Origin: Candidatus Uhrbacteria bacterium CG10_big_fil_rev_8_21_14_0_10_48_16
GTDB lineage: Bacteria; Patescibacteriota; Patescibacteriia; UBA9934; GWF2-40-263
Length of the DNA stretch: 35,695 nucleotides
Assembly: GCA_002793515.1 (NCBI GenBank)
Contig: PFEU01000007.1
Coordinates: 1-35,695, forward strand
Direction of reading: 5' to 3'
Made by a program: the position numbers and the translations under genes. Position 1 is the first letter of the stretch; each line of letters starts with the position of its first letter. The notes under the pieces were generated by a model that worked only from the letters and a program-made list of their open reading frames with translations, did no database searches and was not told where the DNA came from. Below, one piece after another: positions 8,986 through 18,503 of this stretch.

Positions 8986-10188
8986 ATGACAGAACAACCT
9001 TCAGAGTTTGAACAACTCCTTCAGGAAGGACCTTACTTAAACATCCCACAAGTGGGAGATGTCGTAACTGGAACCGTCATTGGAACTGGACGACGAGAAA
9101 TCCGTATCGATCTCGGTGGTGTAGCCACAGGAGTCGTACGTGGCAAAGAACTTTTTGCCGAATCAAGTGAATACGCAAACCTTGAACCTGGAACAGAGGT
9201 TGAGGCGACCGTCATGGAACTTGAAAATGAAGGGGGAGAAATTGAACTTTCTTTCCGTTTCGCTGGTCAACAGAAGGCATGGGAAGAAATTCGATCCTTT
9301 TTTACTTCAGGAGAAATTATCGAAACAAAAATTCTCGAAGCGAATAAAGGTGGGCTCATCGTTCGTGTAAACACCGTAAATGGTTTTCTTCCGGTCTCAC
9401 AGCTTTCTCCAGAACATTATCCACGTGTAAGCGGTGGTGACAAAAATAAGATCCTCGAAAAACTTAAGAGTTATATCGGGATCAAAATGAAAGTTCGTGT
9501 GATCGATGTCAACGAAACAGATGAAAAACTCATCGTTTCTGAAAAAGCTGTTTGGGAAGACCAACAGAAGAACGTCCTTTCACAGTTCAATGTTGGTGAC
9601 GCCGTTGAAGGAGAAGTTACCGCCCTTGCTGACTTCGGCGCTTTCATTAAATTCGGTGCTCTTGAAGGCCTTGTACACATTTCAGAGATTGCTTGGCAAC
9701 GAATTGACCATCCCCGCGATCTACTTAAGATAGGGGAAATGGTAAAAGCAGAAATCATTGGAATCGAAGGAAGCAAAATCTTCCTTTCTATGAAGAAGCT
9801 GATTCGAGATCCATGGCAGAATGTGAGCGAACGCTACAACATCGGGGATACCGTCGAGGGAACCGTCCTCAAAGTAAATCCTTTTGGATTCTTTGTAGAG
9901 CTTGATGAGGAAATCCATGGTCTCGCACATGTCTCAGAACTCTCTGATAAGCCTATTGTCGACGTAAATGAACTTGGAAAAGAAGGCGAGCGCATGAAAT
10001 TCAAAATCGTATCGATTGAACCTCATGAACATCGCCTCGGTCTTTCTCTTAAAGCCATGACAGAAAAGACAGAAGCATCGTCTGATACAGAAGAAGCTCC
10101 AAAAGAAGAGACCCCAGCACCTGCGGAGGAACCAACTCCTGAGGAAGTTCCTGCAAAAGAACCTGTAACCGAAACAACAACTCAGTAA
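8986..10188 (+). CDS. rpsA: S1 RNA-binding domain protein (30S ribosomal protein S1-like, about four S1 repeats)
   Basis: Repeated GxVxxFGAFI/GFFVEL...GLVHISE motifs; acidic/Pro tail. Confidence 0.88.
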   Translation: MTEQPSEFEQLLQEGPYLNIPQVGDVVTGTVIGTGRREIRIDLGGVATGVVRGKELFAESSEYANLEPGTEVEATVMELENEGGEIELSFRFAGQQKAWEEIRSFFTSGEIIETKILEANKGGLIVRVNTVNGFLPVSQLSPEHYPRVSGGDKNKILEKLKSYIGIKMKVRVIDVNETDEKLIVSEKAVWEDQQKNVLSQFNVGDAVEGEVTALADFGAFIKFGALEGLVHISEIAWQRIDHPRDLLKIGEMVKAEIIGIEGSKIFLSMKKLIRDPWQNVSERYNIGDTVEGTVLKVNPFGFFVELDEEIHGLAHVSELSDKPIVDVNELGKEGERMKFKIVSIEPHEHRLGLSLKAMTEKTEASSDTEEAPKEETPAPAEEPTPEEVPAKEPVTETTTQ

Positions 10189-10266
10189 TCTCCCGCCTGC
10201 TTCCCCGGCGGGCATTCAACGCCGATCCTTAGGTCGGCGTTGATCATTTCCAACCACAACGTTCTT

Positions 10267-12090
10267 ATGAAACCACTCTCAAAAAACATTGTCTTCTCCT
10301 TGTTGGCCATCCTTCTTGTGTCTGCTATTTTCTCGGGGTTTACGTTGAACTCGGAAAAACCAGAAGAAGTCAGCATGGCAACCTTGGTTGAAGAAATCCA
10401 AGCGCAAAGTGTTGAAAAAATCGAAATCGAGGGCGCAGAAGTGCGTATTACCCTCCATGACGGGACTCAACAAGAAACACGAAAAGAATCTTCTGTTTCA
10501 CTCTCAGAAGTATTGATTGATTACGGGATCTCTGCCGAAGAACTCAAGGCCGCGGATATCATCGTAAAGGACCGTTCAACACGTTCCTACATTTTAGGAG
10601 TCATTCTCCCATCTCTCCTCCCTCTTTTTCTGTTGATCTTGATTTTCTGGTTCATGCTCCGACAGATGCAGGGAGCAAACAACAAAGCCATGTCTTTTGG
10701 ACAAAGCAATGCGCGAGAAATTAAAGACACAAAACAAAAAGTGACGTTTGCGGATGTTGCGGGAGACAAAGAAGCAAAAGAAGAACTTGAAGAAGTGGTC
10801 GAGTTTTTGAAGAACCCAAAGAAGTTCTCTGATCTTGGAGCGAAACTTCCAAAGGGGGTCCTTCTTATGGGACGACCTGGAACAGGAAAAACACTCCTTG
10901 CACGAGCGGTCGCTGGGGAAGCAGCTGTTCCGTTCTACCATCTCAGTGGATCTGAATTCGTTGAGATGTTTGTGGGAGTAGGAGCGAGTCGTGTACGAGA
11001 TCTCTTTAATCGCGCCAAAAAATCTGCTCCATGTATTGTCTTCATCGATGAAATTGATGCGGTTGGACGACAACGTGGCGCTGGACTCGGTGGATCTCAT
11101 GACGAACGTGAACAGACATTGAATCAGATCTTGGTCGAGATGGATGGATTCGCTCCGAACATTGGCGTGATCGTCATTGCCGCTACCAACCGACCTGATG
11201 TTCTCGACCCAGCCCTCTTACGTCCAGGTCGCTTTGACCGTCGTGTGGTCTTGGATCTTCCAGACATTAACGATCGTGAAGCCATCCTTGGGATTCACGC
11301 AAAGAACAAACCTCTTGCCCCTGACATCGATCTTCGTCGTGTCGCACAACGCACGCCTGGATTCTCCGGAGCAGACCTCATGAACCTCCTGAATGAATCG
11401 GCGATTCGTGCAGCCCGTCGTAATGACACAAAAGTTCTCCAAGAAGATGTTCTTGATTCCATCGAAAAAGTTCTCTTGGGACCAGAGCGAAAGAGCTATG
11501 TCATGACCAAAGAAGAAAAGAAGGTTACGGCATACCACGAAGCCGGTCATGCGCTTGTGGCTCACATGCTTCCAAACTGTGACCCGATTCATAAAGTTTC
11601 CATTATTCCTCGCGGAACCGCAGGGGGATACACCATGAAACTTCCCTCTCAAGATCGACGTCTGCACAAGCGTGCGGAGTTTATCGATGATATGGCGATG
11701 ATGCTTGGAGGCTATCTTGCAGAAAAAGAAACCTTTGGGGATGTCACAACAGGAGCCTCTGATGACTTACAAAAATGTACCAGTCTCGCACGTGAAATCG
11801 TGACACGCTACGGAATGAGTGATGGACTTGGACTGCGCGTGTTCGGTGGATCTCAAGAGATGGTCTTCCTCGGCAAGGGCATTCACGAAGGTCGTGACTA
11901 CTCAGAAAAGACTGCGGAGGCGATTGACGCAGAAGTTGAAAAGTTTGTGAATGGCGCCATGCAGACAGCTCGTGATATAATTCGCAAAGAAAAGTTGTTG
12001 CTTGATAAGATTGCGAAGGAGCTTCTTGAAAAAGAAGTCATCGAGAAGGAAGCCTTCGAAGCACTTATGAGCCCAACCGCGACATCATAA
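10267..12090 (+). CDS. ftsH: ATP-dependent zinc metalloprotease FtsH
   Basis: N-terminal TMs, AAA Walker [17 protein letters not shown] zinc motif; start at MKPLSKN. Confidence 0.97.
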   Translation: MKPLSKNIVFSLLAILLVSAIFSGFTLNSEKPEEVSMATLVEEIQAQSVEKIEIEGAEVRITLHDGTQQETRKESSVSLSEVLIDYGISAEELKAADIIVKDRSTRSYILGVILPSLLPLFLLILIFWFMLRQMQGANNKAMSFGQSNAREIKDTKQKVTFADVAGDKEAKEELEEVVEFLKNPKKFSDLGAKLPKGVLLMGRPGTGKTLLARAVAGEAAVPFYHLSGSEFVEMFVGVGASRVRDLFNRAKKSAPCIVFIDEIDAVGRQRGAGLGGSHDEREQTLNQILVEMDGFAPNIGVIVIAATNRPDVLDPALLRPGRFDRRVVLDLPDINDREAILGIHAKNKPLAPDIDLRRVAQRTPGFSGADLMNLLNESAIRAARRNDTKVLQEDVLDSIEKVLLGPERKSYVMTKEEKKVTAYHEAGHALVAHMLPNCDPIHKVSIIPRGTAGGYTMKLPSQDRRLHKRAEFIDDMAMMLGGYLAEKETFGDVTTGASDDLQKCTSLAREIVTRYGMSDGLGLRVFGGSQEMVFLGKGIHEGRDYSEKTAEAIDAEVEKFVNGAMQTARDIIRKEKLLLDKIAKELLEKEVIEKEAFEALMSPTATS

Positions 12091-12109
12091 GTCTGAACCT
12101 TAGGAGGAT

Positions 12110-13093
12110 ATGCCACGAAAAAAATCCACAACGCTTTACCGCCCTTTTTTGCGTGACGCTTGGCGTGTCACATGGGAGCGTAAGAGCTTGTGGATTTTTG
12201 GTATCTTCGCCGCCCTCATCTCAACAGGAGGGGTTATAGATGTGGTCTGGCAATCGCTCCAAAAAGTTCAACGTGCAGAATCGCTCTTGGAGAACCTCAT
12301 GAACCACTCGTTTATCGGGTATGAACTTGCCTCAAGTTATATCAATCAACTCGGGGTTCTTGGACCACAACGCATGAGCTTCCTCGTCATCGTCACAACG
12401 CTCATCGGGATCGCCCTCGTCGTGATCGCCACGCTCTCCCAAGGAGCCTTACTCTTAGGGATCAGAGCAAAAGATCCAGAAGATCCATACGTTCTTCGTA
12501 CAAAAGCAGGGACGCACTTTTGGTCGTTCTTTGTTGTGGGTGTTTTGAACAAAGTGCTCATGGGAATCCTGATCGTTCTCATGGCCCTTCCCTTGTGGTT
12601 GATTACTCTCTCAACCGTCCCTGGTCATGCGGTTATCTTCTTCCTTCTGATGCTCTTGTTCATTCCTGCGTGTATCATCGTGAACATTATTTACATGTTT
12701 GCCCTTATTGATATCGTCGAGAAGAATGCGCATCCGTTAGATGCCATTCATGCAGGAATGCGACTCTTTGCCAAACAGTGGCTCGCATCCATTGAATACG
12801 GTGTCTTACTCTTCTTTCTGGTCTTTGGAGCAGGAGTTGTCTTTCTTATTCTCTTATCTCTTCTCCTTGTTCCTTATTCCATTGCCTTCACGGCGATCCT
12901 TCTCACGGGATCCTTTCCCCTCTTCCTTTCGTTAAATATTCTGAGCGGTTTTCTTGTTGTCCTCTTGATTATTTTGTTTGGAGGAATCTGTGTCACATTT
13001 CAATACAGCGCTTGGTACATCTTCTATAAACGAGGATTGCACAAAACACACGGGAAAAAGGCGTTCTCAAAAATTCTAAGAGCTTTTTCATAG
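12110..13093 (+). CDS. Hypothetical multi-pass membrane protein
   Basis: SD aggagg, several TM helices. Confidence 0.75.
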   Translation: MPRKKSTTLYRPFLRDAWRVTWERKSLWIFGIFAALISTGGVIDVVWQSLQKVQRAESLLENLMNHSFIGYELASSYINQLGVLGPQRMSFLVIVTTLIGIALVVIATLSQGALLLGIRAKDPEDPYVLRTKAGTHFWSFFVVGVLNKVLMGILIVLMALPLWLITLSTVPGHAVIFFLLMLLFIPACIIVNIIYMFALIDIVEKNAHPLDAIHAGMRLFAKQWLASIEYGVLLFFLVFGAGVVFLILLSLLLVPYSIAFTAILLTGSFPLFLSLNILSGFLVVLLIILFGGICVTFQYSAWYIFYKRGLHKTHGKKAFSKILRAFS

Positions 13094-13128
13094 ATGAGCT
13101 AGCAAGAATGACCTCATCCCTGGTAAAC

Positions 13129-13150
13129 TAGAGGAGCAATTCTCTAGTTT
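13129..13150 (+). terminator. Terminator-like hairpin immediately upstream of pilB
   Basis: AAACTAGAG gagcaatt CTCTAGTTTTT. Confidence 0.55.
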
Positions 13151-13159
13151 TTGGTTGTT

Positions 13160-14893
13160 ATGTCCAATGATATACAAAGCATTGAAGATCTTCTCAAGTA
13201 CACCGGGTCTAAAACCGCGACAACGACGGCCCCTGCGGTAGGTGAACGATCGACGGTTGAGAAGTTTGATGAAAAAATGCACGACGTGCGGTTGAAAGAA
13301 AAGGAAGTGCAGGCGGAAAGCTCTGCAGGATCTCTTGGAGTTTCTTATGTGAACTTAAAGGGATTCCCTATCTCTCCTGAAGCACTTCGCTTGATTCCTA
13401 AAGATCGTGCCGAAGCTCTGAAAACCGTCTGCTTTTTATTTACCGGTCCAGAAATCCGTCTTGCATCTCTCAATCCAACTGATCAAAAAGTTAAAGATCT
13501 TCTTTTTGAGCTCCAAGAACGCCACAAAGCAAATGGCGGAATTTACCAAATTTCTGAAGAAAGTCTTCGCGTCTCGATTAAAGCTTACGACACCCTTCCC
13601 AAAATCACGGAGATCGTGAAGGGGGTTCAAGTAACCGACGGTGAGCTTGAGAAATTTAAAAGTCAGCTCAACGCCTACACGGATGTCCAACAGGTCATGG
13701 ATCGTGCCAGTGTCACAGATATCATTACCATCATCATGGCGGCCGCCCTCCAGTTTGGAACCAGTGACGTCCATATCGAGGCAGAAGACGAGAAAATCGC
13801 CGTCCGATTTCGTATCGATGGAGTTCTCCAAGAGGTTGCAAAACTCCCTCATGATTTTTGGAAAAAAATCGTCGCGCGTATCAAGCTTATCAGTGGGCTC
13901 AAAATTAATGTCACCAACCGACCGCAAGATGGACGCTTCACGATTTTTCTCAAGGCGGGTGACACAGATGTTCGTGTATCAACGATTCCAACGACCTGGG
14001 GAGAGTCCATCGTGATGCGACTTCTCAAGCCTGGCTCGATCAATGTGGAATTCGGACAACTCGGCTATCGACCTCTTGCAGAAGCAAAACTTCTCAAGGA
14101 AATCGCAAAGCCTCACGGCATGATTATCACGACCGGTCCAACAGGTTCTGGTAAAACAACAACGTTGTACGCCATTCTGCGAAAGCTCAATACCTCGGAC
14201 GTGAAGATCATCACCTTGGAAGATCCAATTGAATATAAGCTCGAGGGAATCAACCAGTCTCAAATTGACCAATCAAAAAATTACACCTTTGCCGGAGGTC
14301 TTCGCTCCATTCTTCGACAGGATCCAGATATCGTCATGGTGGGAGAAATTCGTGACCTTGAGACGGCTGAAGTCGCGATCAATGCTGCTCTCACGGGTCA
14401 CTTGATGCTCTCCACGCTTCACACAAACGATGCGGCAGGAGCCATCCCCCGCTTTCTCTCCATGGGAGTGAAACCATTTTTGCTCGCTCCGGCATTGAAC
14501 GCTATTATCGGACAGCGCCTGACACGAAAAATCTGTGAAGGATGTAAGCAAGAAATAACGCTCGAACCAGATCAACTCGCCTTTGTCAAAAAAATCACGG
14601 CAGATATTCCTGAAGCCTCAGGAGAAAAAGTCGCTCCGGAAGCGGAGTGGAAATTCTATAAAGGAAAAGGGTGTGAAATCTGTAACGGATCCGGATATAA
14701 AGGACGTGTCGGAATCTACGAAATCCTCACAATGAGCGAGGAGATCAAAGCCTCACTCTCTGAATCTATCTCTGAATACCAAGTCCGTGAACTCGCCAAA
14801 CAACAAGGAATGACAACCATGCAACAAGATGGCATTCTGAAAGTCTTGGATGGACTCACAACGGTTGAAGAGATCCAACGCGTCGCAGGATAA
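13160..14893 (+). CDS. pilB: Type IV pilus assembly/type II secretion ATPase PilB/GspE
   Basis: GPTGSGKTTTLYAIL, Asp box, GEIRDLETAEVAINAALTGHLMLSTLHTN, CxxC zinc motifs. Confidence 0.95.
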   Translation: MSNDIQSIEDLLKYTGSKTATTTAPAVGERSTVEKFDEKMHDVRLKEKEVQAESSAGSLGVSYVNLKGFPISPEALRLIPKDRAEALKTVCFLFTGPEIRLASLNPTDQKVKDLLFELQERHKANGGIYQISEESLRVSIKAYDTLPKITEIVKGVQVTDGELEKFKSQLNAYTDVQQVMDRASVTDIITIIMAAALQFGTSDVHIEAEDEKIAVRFRIDGVLQEVAKLPHDFWKKIVARIKLISGLKINVTNRPQDGRFTIFLKAGDTDVRVSTIPTTWGESIVMRLLKPGSINVEFGQLGYRPLAEAKLLKEIAKPHGMIITTGPTGSGKTTTLYAILRKLNTSDVKIITLEDPIEYKLEGINQSQIDQSKNYTFAGGLRSILRQDPDIVMVGEIRDLETAEVAINAALTGHLMLSTLHTNDAAGAIPRFLSMGVKPFLLAPALNAIIGQRLTRKICEGCKQEITLEPDQLAFVKKITADIPEASGEKVAPEAEWKFYKGKGCEICNGSGYKGRVGIYEILTMSEEIKASLSESISEYQVRELAKQQGMTTMQQDGILKVLDGLTTVEEIQRVAG

Positions 14894-14900
14894 AACAGTC

Positions 14901-14938
14901 ACACATAAAAACGAGCGGAAACGCTCGTTTTTATGTGT
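14901..14938. terminator. Bidirectional terminator between pilB and tsaE
   Basis: ACACATAAAAACGAGCG gaaa CGCTCGTTTTTATGTGT. Confidence 0.9.
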
Positions 14939-14939
14939 C

Positions 14940-15362
14940 TTACTTTTCTATGGTAATCACGTGCCTATTTTCTCTCTCCGTGAAACGTAGGTGGTGCGTG
15001 GGTGAAATTGTGTGTCCCTCATCCTTCTCTGGCCATTCGATACAGACGATCGTATCGGGTTGTCCCACTTCTTCCTCAAGAGCCAGGGGGGGGATTTCTG
15101 AAGGGTCATCTATACGATAGAAATCTATATGCAAAATCTGTGTGATCTCTGAACCTGTAATCGGATATCGATTAACGATCGTAAACGATGGGCTTCGTAC
15201 AGGATCAGAAAAACCGAAATATTCTGCCACTCCTCGGACGAATGTCGTCTTCCCCATTCCTAAATCACCGGACAAGAAAATGACATCTCCCCCCTTCAAT
15301 GTTTTTGCAAATTCGCCAGCCACTTTCTTTGTTTCTTCTTCGTTGTGTGTGAGGTATTCCAT
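14940..15362 (-). CDS. tsaE: tRNA threonylcarbamoyladenosine biosynthesis ATPase TsaE
   Basis: LSGDLGMGKTTFVRGVAEYFG, SPTF-like SPSFTIVNRY, HIDFYRI. Confidence 0.93.
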   Translation of the reverse strand: MEYLTHNEEETKKVAGEFAKTLKGGDVIFLSGDLGMGKTTFVRGVAEYFGFSDPVRSPSFTIVNRYPITGSEITQILHIDFYRIDDPSEIPPLALEEEVGQPDTIVCIEWPEKDEGHTISPTHHLRFTERENRHVITIEK

Positions 15363-15363
15363 A

Positions 15364-16371
15364 TTAGGCGAGTCTCATGTTTGGGTCAGCTACAAGCGTA
15401 AGCGGGTCAACATATTCTCCGCGTGAGGCTTTCATTAGTCCTGCCACCGCAATCATCACCGCGTTGTCCCCACTCAAAGAGAGATCCGGTGCATGAAAAG
15501 TCACTTCGGCATCAAGCTGGGAGATGCTTGATTGAAGCGTCTCGCGCAAAACGCGATTTGCCGAAACACCTCCGGAGAGAATAACAGAAACAGGCTTTGT
15601 CTGTGTGATTGCTCGCATCGTCTTTGCCACTAATGTATCGACAACCGCCTGAAGAAAACTCGCAGAAACATCCGCGACAGAAATGTCATCATGTTCAGAA
15701 AGATAGACCCGAACAGCCGTTTTTAATCCAGAAAAACTAAGATCTAAATCTTGTGAATCGAGCATAGGGCGAGGGAAAGAAATCGCCGTTGCATCCCCCT
15801 CCAATGCTTCACGAGAAATCTGTGGCCCTCCCGGATACGGGAGACCAAGCATCTTCGCCACTTTATCAAATGCTTCTCCGACAGCGTCGTCGCGTGTCAT
15901 TCCCAACAACGTATAGTCCCCATGATCTTTCATGAGAATGAATTCCGTATGCCCACCTGAAACCAAGAGGCTCAGCGCAGGAAAAGAAGGAGGTTTCTCT
16001 GTATTGAGCCAGACGGAGTAGATATGCCCCTCAAGATGGTTCACCGCAACAAGTGGTTTATTCCATGCCCAAGCCAGGGTCTTTCCAAGCTCAACTCCAA
16101 TACGCAACGCTGGAACAAGTCCCGGCCCTGCGGTCACCGCAATCGCATCGATTCCTTCTCCCTCAGGGGAAACTCCAACGTCTTTCATGAGCGGAAATAT
16201 CCAAGCCGCATGCTCACGCGCCGCCACCTCAGGAACAACTCCCCCATACAATGCGTGAATTTTTGCTTGTGAAGAAAGAATACTTTTCTCAATCGTAAAC
16301 ACTCCGTCCATCATCGATACGATGGCAACGGCCGTTTCGTCACAACTTGTTTCAATCGCGAGAATACGCAT
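15364..16371 (-). CDS. tsaD: tRNA N6-adenosine threonylcarbamoyltransferase TsaD
   Basis: AIETSCDETAVAIV, HLEGH, LVSGGHTE, GGVSANRVLR. Confidence 0.97.
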   Translation of the reverse strand: MRILAIETSCDETAVAIVSMMDGVFTIEKSILSSQAKIHALYGGVVPEVAAREHAAWIFPLMKDVGVSPEGEGIDAIAVTAGPGLVPALRIGVELGKTLAWAWNKPLVAVNHLEGHIYSVWLNTEKPPSFPALSLLVSGGHTEFILMKDHGDYTLLGMTRDDAVGEAFDKVAKMLGLPYPGGPQISREALEGDATAISFPRPMLDSQDLDLSFSGLKTAVRVYLSEHDDISVADVSASFLQAVVDTLVAKTMRAITQTKPVSVILSGGVSANRVLRETLQSSISQLDAEVTFHAPDLSLSGDNAVMIAVAGLMKASRGEYVDPLTLVADPNMRLA

Positions 16372-16392
16372 AGTTCTATGCTTAGGATAATG

Positions 16393-16417
16393 AAAAACGG
16401 CCTCGCAAGGAAGCCGT
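16393..16417 (-). terminator. Terminator of the nucleotidyltransferase gene
   Basis: ACGGCTTC cttgc GAGGCCGT TTTTC on minus strand. Confidence 0.65.
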
Positions 16418-16421
16418 CGTG

Positions 16422-17306
16422 TTACGCCGCCACCTGGGACGTCGTCTGGCTCAGCAAACTGCCGAGCCTCCCGATGGCGCGCGAGAGGAGTCCCACGCTG
16501 GTGTGGAGCACACGAGAAATGATGTTCCGGGTGCTCTGCTGGTACAGCGGTTGGTCGATGCCGTCGTCGTTTCGGACGGCTTCGAAGAGGTCATCGTATT
16601 GGGCATCGAGTGCCCTGAGCTCGTCGACTTCCTCGTGGAAGTCGCTGAACTCGGGTTCTTTCATGAACGCTTCCACGACCTCTTCCTTTCCGTCCGGGAA
16701 CGGACTCTGGTGCTCCCACCACATGAGCCACCGGACGAATCCGATGTACAGTCGCATGGGTCGATCACCCTTTGCCCATTCCTGCTGGATCCAAGCATCA
16801 AGTTCGCGGTCATCCTTGATCTTGTTGAACCGGTGAGTCGTTCCCGAAGTGGCCTCGAGGACCCGGCACAGACGCCGAAGCATGTCCGGTCGGATGTCCT
16901 GACCCGGACAGAGGTACCACTGATGGGGAACGCCCTTGGCCAATCCTTCGGCGACGAGCTCACGCATCGTGAGGCGATGCGAGCTGTCGAAGGGATGCTC
17001 CCCACGGCGAGCTTCCGCCACCGTGTGCAGGTGTGCGGACAGGCGGATGTGCCTCCGCCGTGCCTCGCCCTCGAGGAGCTTGATGTGCTCTTGTGCGATG
17101 GCGTGGTCTGCCTGACGTGTGACCGCCATGACGTCGACATCGCTCCGAAGCGTCCAGTCTCCCCTACGAAGAGAGCCGAAGAGCGAGGCAGCCAGGAAGT
17201 GAGGTTCTTCAAGGGCTGCCTCAAGGACTCCGTACATGTGCACGTAATCCTCTGTTCTGGGAATCCGCTCTTGGCGGATGTCGTCCAGCGTATAGAGGTA
17301 GCCCAT
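16422..17306 (-). CDS. GC-rich gene: MNT/Pol-beta-fold nucleotidyltransferase domain protein
   Basis: GSLRRGDWTLRSDVDVMAV = GSxxRG...SDxD; start moved to MGYLYTL after SD caggaggaatctt. Confidence 0.75.
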   Translation of the reverse strand: MGYLYTLDDIRQERIPRTEDYVHMYGVLEAALEEPHFLAASLFGSLRRGDWTLRSDVDVMAVTRQADHAIAQEHIKLLEGEARRRHIRLSAHLHTVAEARRGEHPFDSSHRLTMRELVAEGLAKGVPHQWYLCPGQDIRPDMLRRLCRVLEATSGTTHRFNKIKDDRELDAWIQQEWAKGDRPMRLYIGFVRWLMWWEHQSPFPDGKEEVVEAFMKEPEFSDFHEEVDELRALDAQYDDLFEAVRNDDGIDQPLYQQSTRNIISRVLHTSVGLLSRAIGRLGSLLSQTTSQVAA

Positions 17307-17389
17307 AAGATTCCTCCTGTTGAGCGTGTAGCCTCCTGAAACGAACGTTTTCCAGTCTTTCAACGTGGCTTCTCGCCACATTTGACGAA

Positions 17390-17418
17390 ATCTTAGAAAA
17401 AAAACGGCCTCATGTCAA
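17390..17418 (-). promoter_or_regulatory. Promoter of the nucleotidyltransferase gene, -35 overlapping the upstream stop codon/terminator
   Basis: Minus strand TTGACA-17-TAAGAT. Confidence 0.65.
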
Positions 17419-17426
17419 CCGGCCGT
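17396..17426 (-). terminator. Terminator of the phosphotransferase gene
   Basis: ACGGCC ggttgacatga GGCCGT TTTTTTT on minus strand. Confidence 0.7.
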
Positions 17427-18431
17427 GTAGATGCTCCGACAAAATGGTTCCCAATTATCTGTCAGATGACGAATACGATTTGCATGCGCTTCATAACAGC
17501 GTTTTATCTCTTCTCCCCCATCAAAGAGGTGTTTCACTTCAAACCAAAGTTTGTGAGCATTCTTAATCATGTACATCTCTACCCCTTGTTGAAATTCTTC
17601 AAATGAAATCGGGTACACGTGCTGATACGCCCTAAAAAAAGTACGGGCTTGATGAAATTCCTGATCTCCCCACCCACGCTCAAAACAATTAATCAAAATC
17701 GCGCGACTTACCTCATACGCACGCGGGCCCACACAAGTATCTTCCAAATCAAACAAGGCGATCACCTGATCTGCATCATTGATAAACGTATTTTGATAAA
17801 TAGGATCTCCATGCAGGAGACAATCAAAGGGAAGGGTGAAGTCTTTCGCTGTTCTCTGACATTGCGTGACAAACTTCATTTTTTTCTCCAAGGTTTCAAA
17901 AACCAATGACGGAACTCCTGATTTCTCCTGCTCTTGCTCTAACAATGTGTTAAGCTCGACGACTTCGAAGACGAACTCTTCTTCGTCCCATAATCGCAGT
18001 CTCCTAAATGAATCAAGACGGACAAGTGACCCCACTCGATGAAGCTTCGCAAGTTGCGCTCCGAGAGAAGCCAAGAATGTATCTGTCAGATGCTGTGAAT
18101 CTGGTTGTTTCGCGTGCACAAAATCAAACAAACTAAACCACTCATCTGCGTACTTAAATGCCGGACGTTGAAAACGATCCTTCACCGGCAATAAGATCGG
18201 GATCTCATTCTCAGAAAAAAACTGTTCCGCAAACTTTGTTTCAAATACCTCCTCGCTACTTCGGCCTCGGTATTGCTTTAAAAAATACTCTTGATTTGGG
18301 GTTGAAATCCTGTAATTCAAACAACGATACCGCTCATACACCAACTCAATCTTTGTCACCGTGGCAAAACCGAATAACTCACACAACAGATCTTTTAACG
18401 CCTCTCTATCATGGACATCTGAATCATTCAT
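17415..18431 (-). CDS. APH/choline-kinase-like phosphotransferase (aminoglycoside phosphotransferase/homoserine kinase fold)
   Basis: LLHGDPIYQNTFIN...IALFDLEDTCVGPRAYEVSRAI. Confidence 0.85.
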   Translation of the reverse strand: MNDSDVHDREALKDLLCELFGFATVTKIELVYERYRCLNYRISTPNQEYFLKQYRGRSSEEVFETKFAEQFFSENEIPILLPVKDRFQRPAFKYADEWFSLFDFVHAKQPDSQHLTDTFLASLGAQLAKLHRVGSLVRLDSFRRLRLWDEEEFVFEVVELNTLLEQEQEKSGVPSLVFETLEKKMKFVTQCQRTAKDFTLPFDCLLHGDPIYQNTFINDADQVIALFDLEDTCVGPRAYEVSRAILINCFERGWGDQEFHQARTFFRAYQHVYPISFEEFQQGVEMYMIKNAHKLWFEVKHLFDGGEEIKRCYEAHANRIRHLTDNWEPFCRSIYTAG

Positions 18432-18503
18432 AGGATACCTCGAGCATAGCCGGTTTTGCACAAAAGAACCAGTTATCCTCATATTCAGGTATAATTATCT
18501 CCT

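Noticed and set aside
16419-17339. 306-aa plus-strand ORF opposite the nucleotidyltransferase
   Set aside because: Antisense shadow of a GC-rich gene; the minus frame has the GSxxRG/SDxD motif, SD, promoter and terminator.
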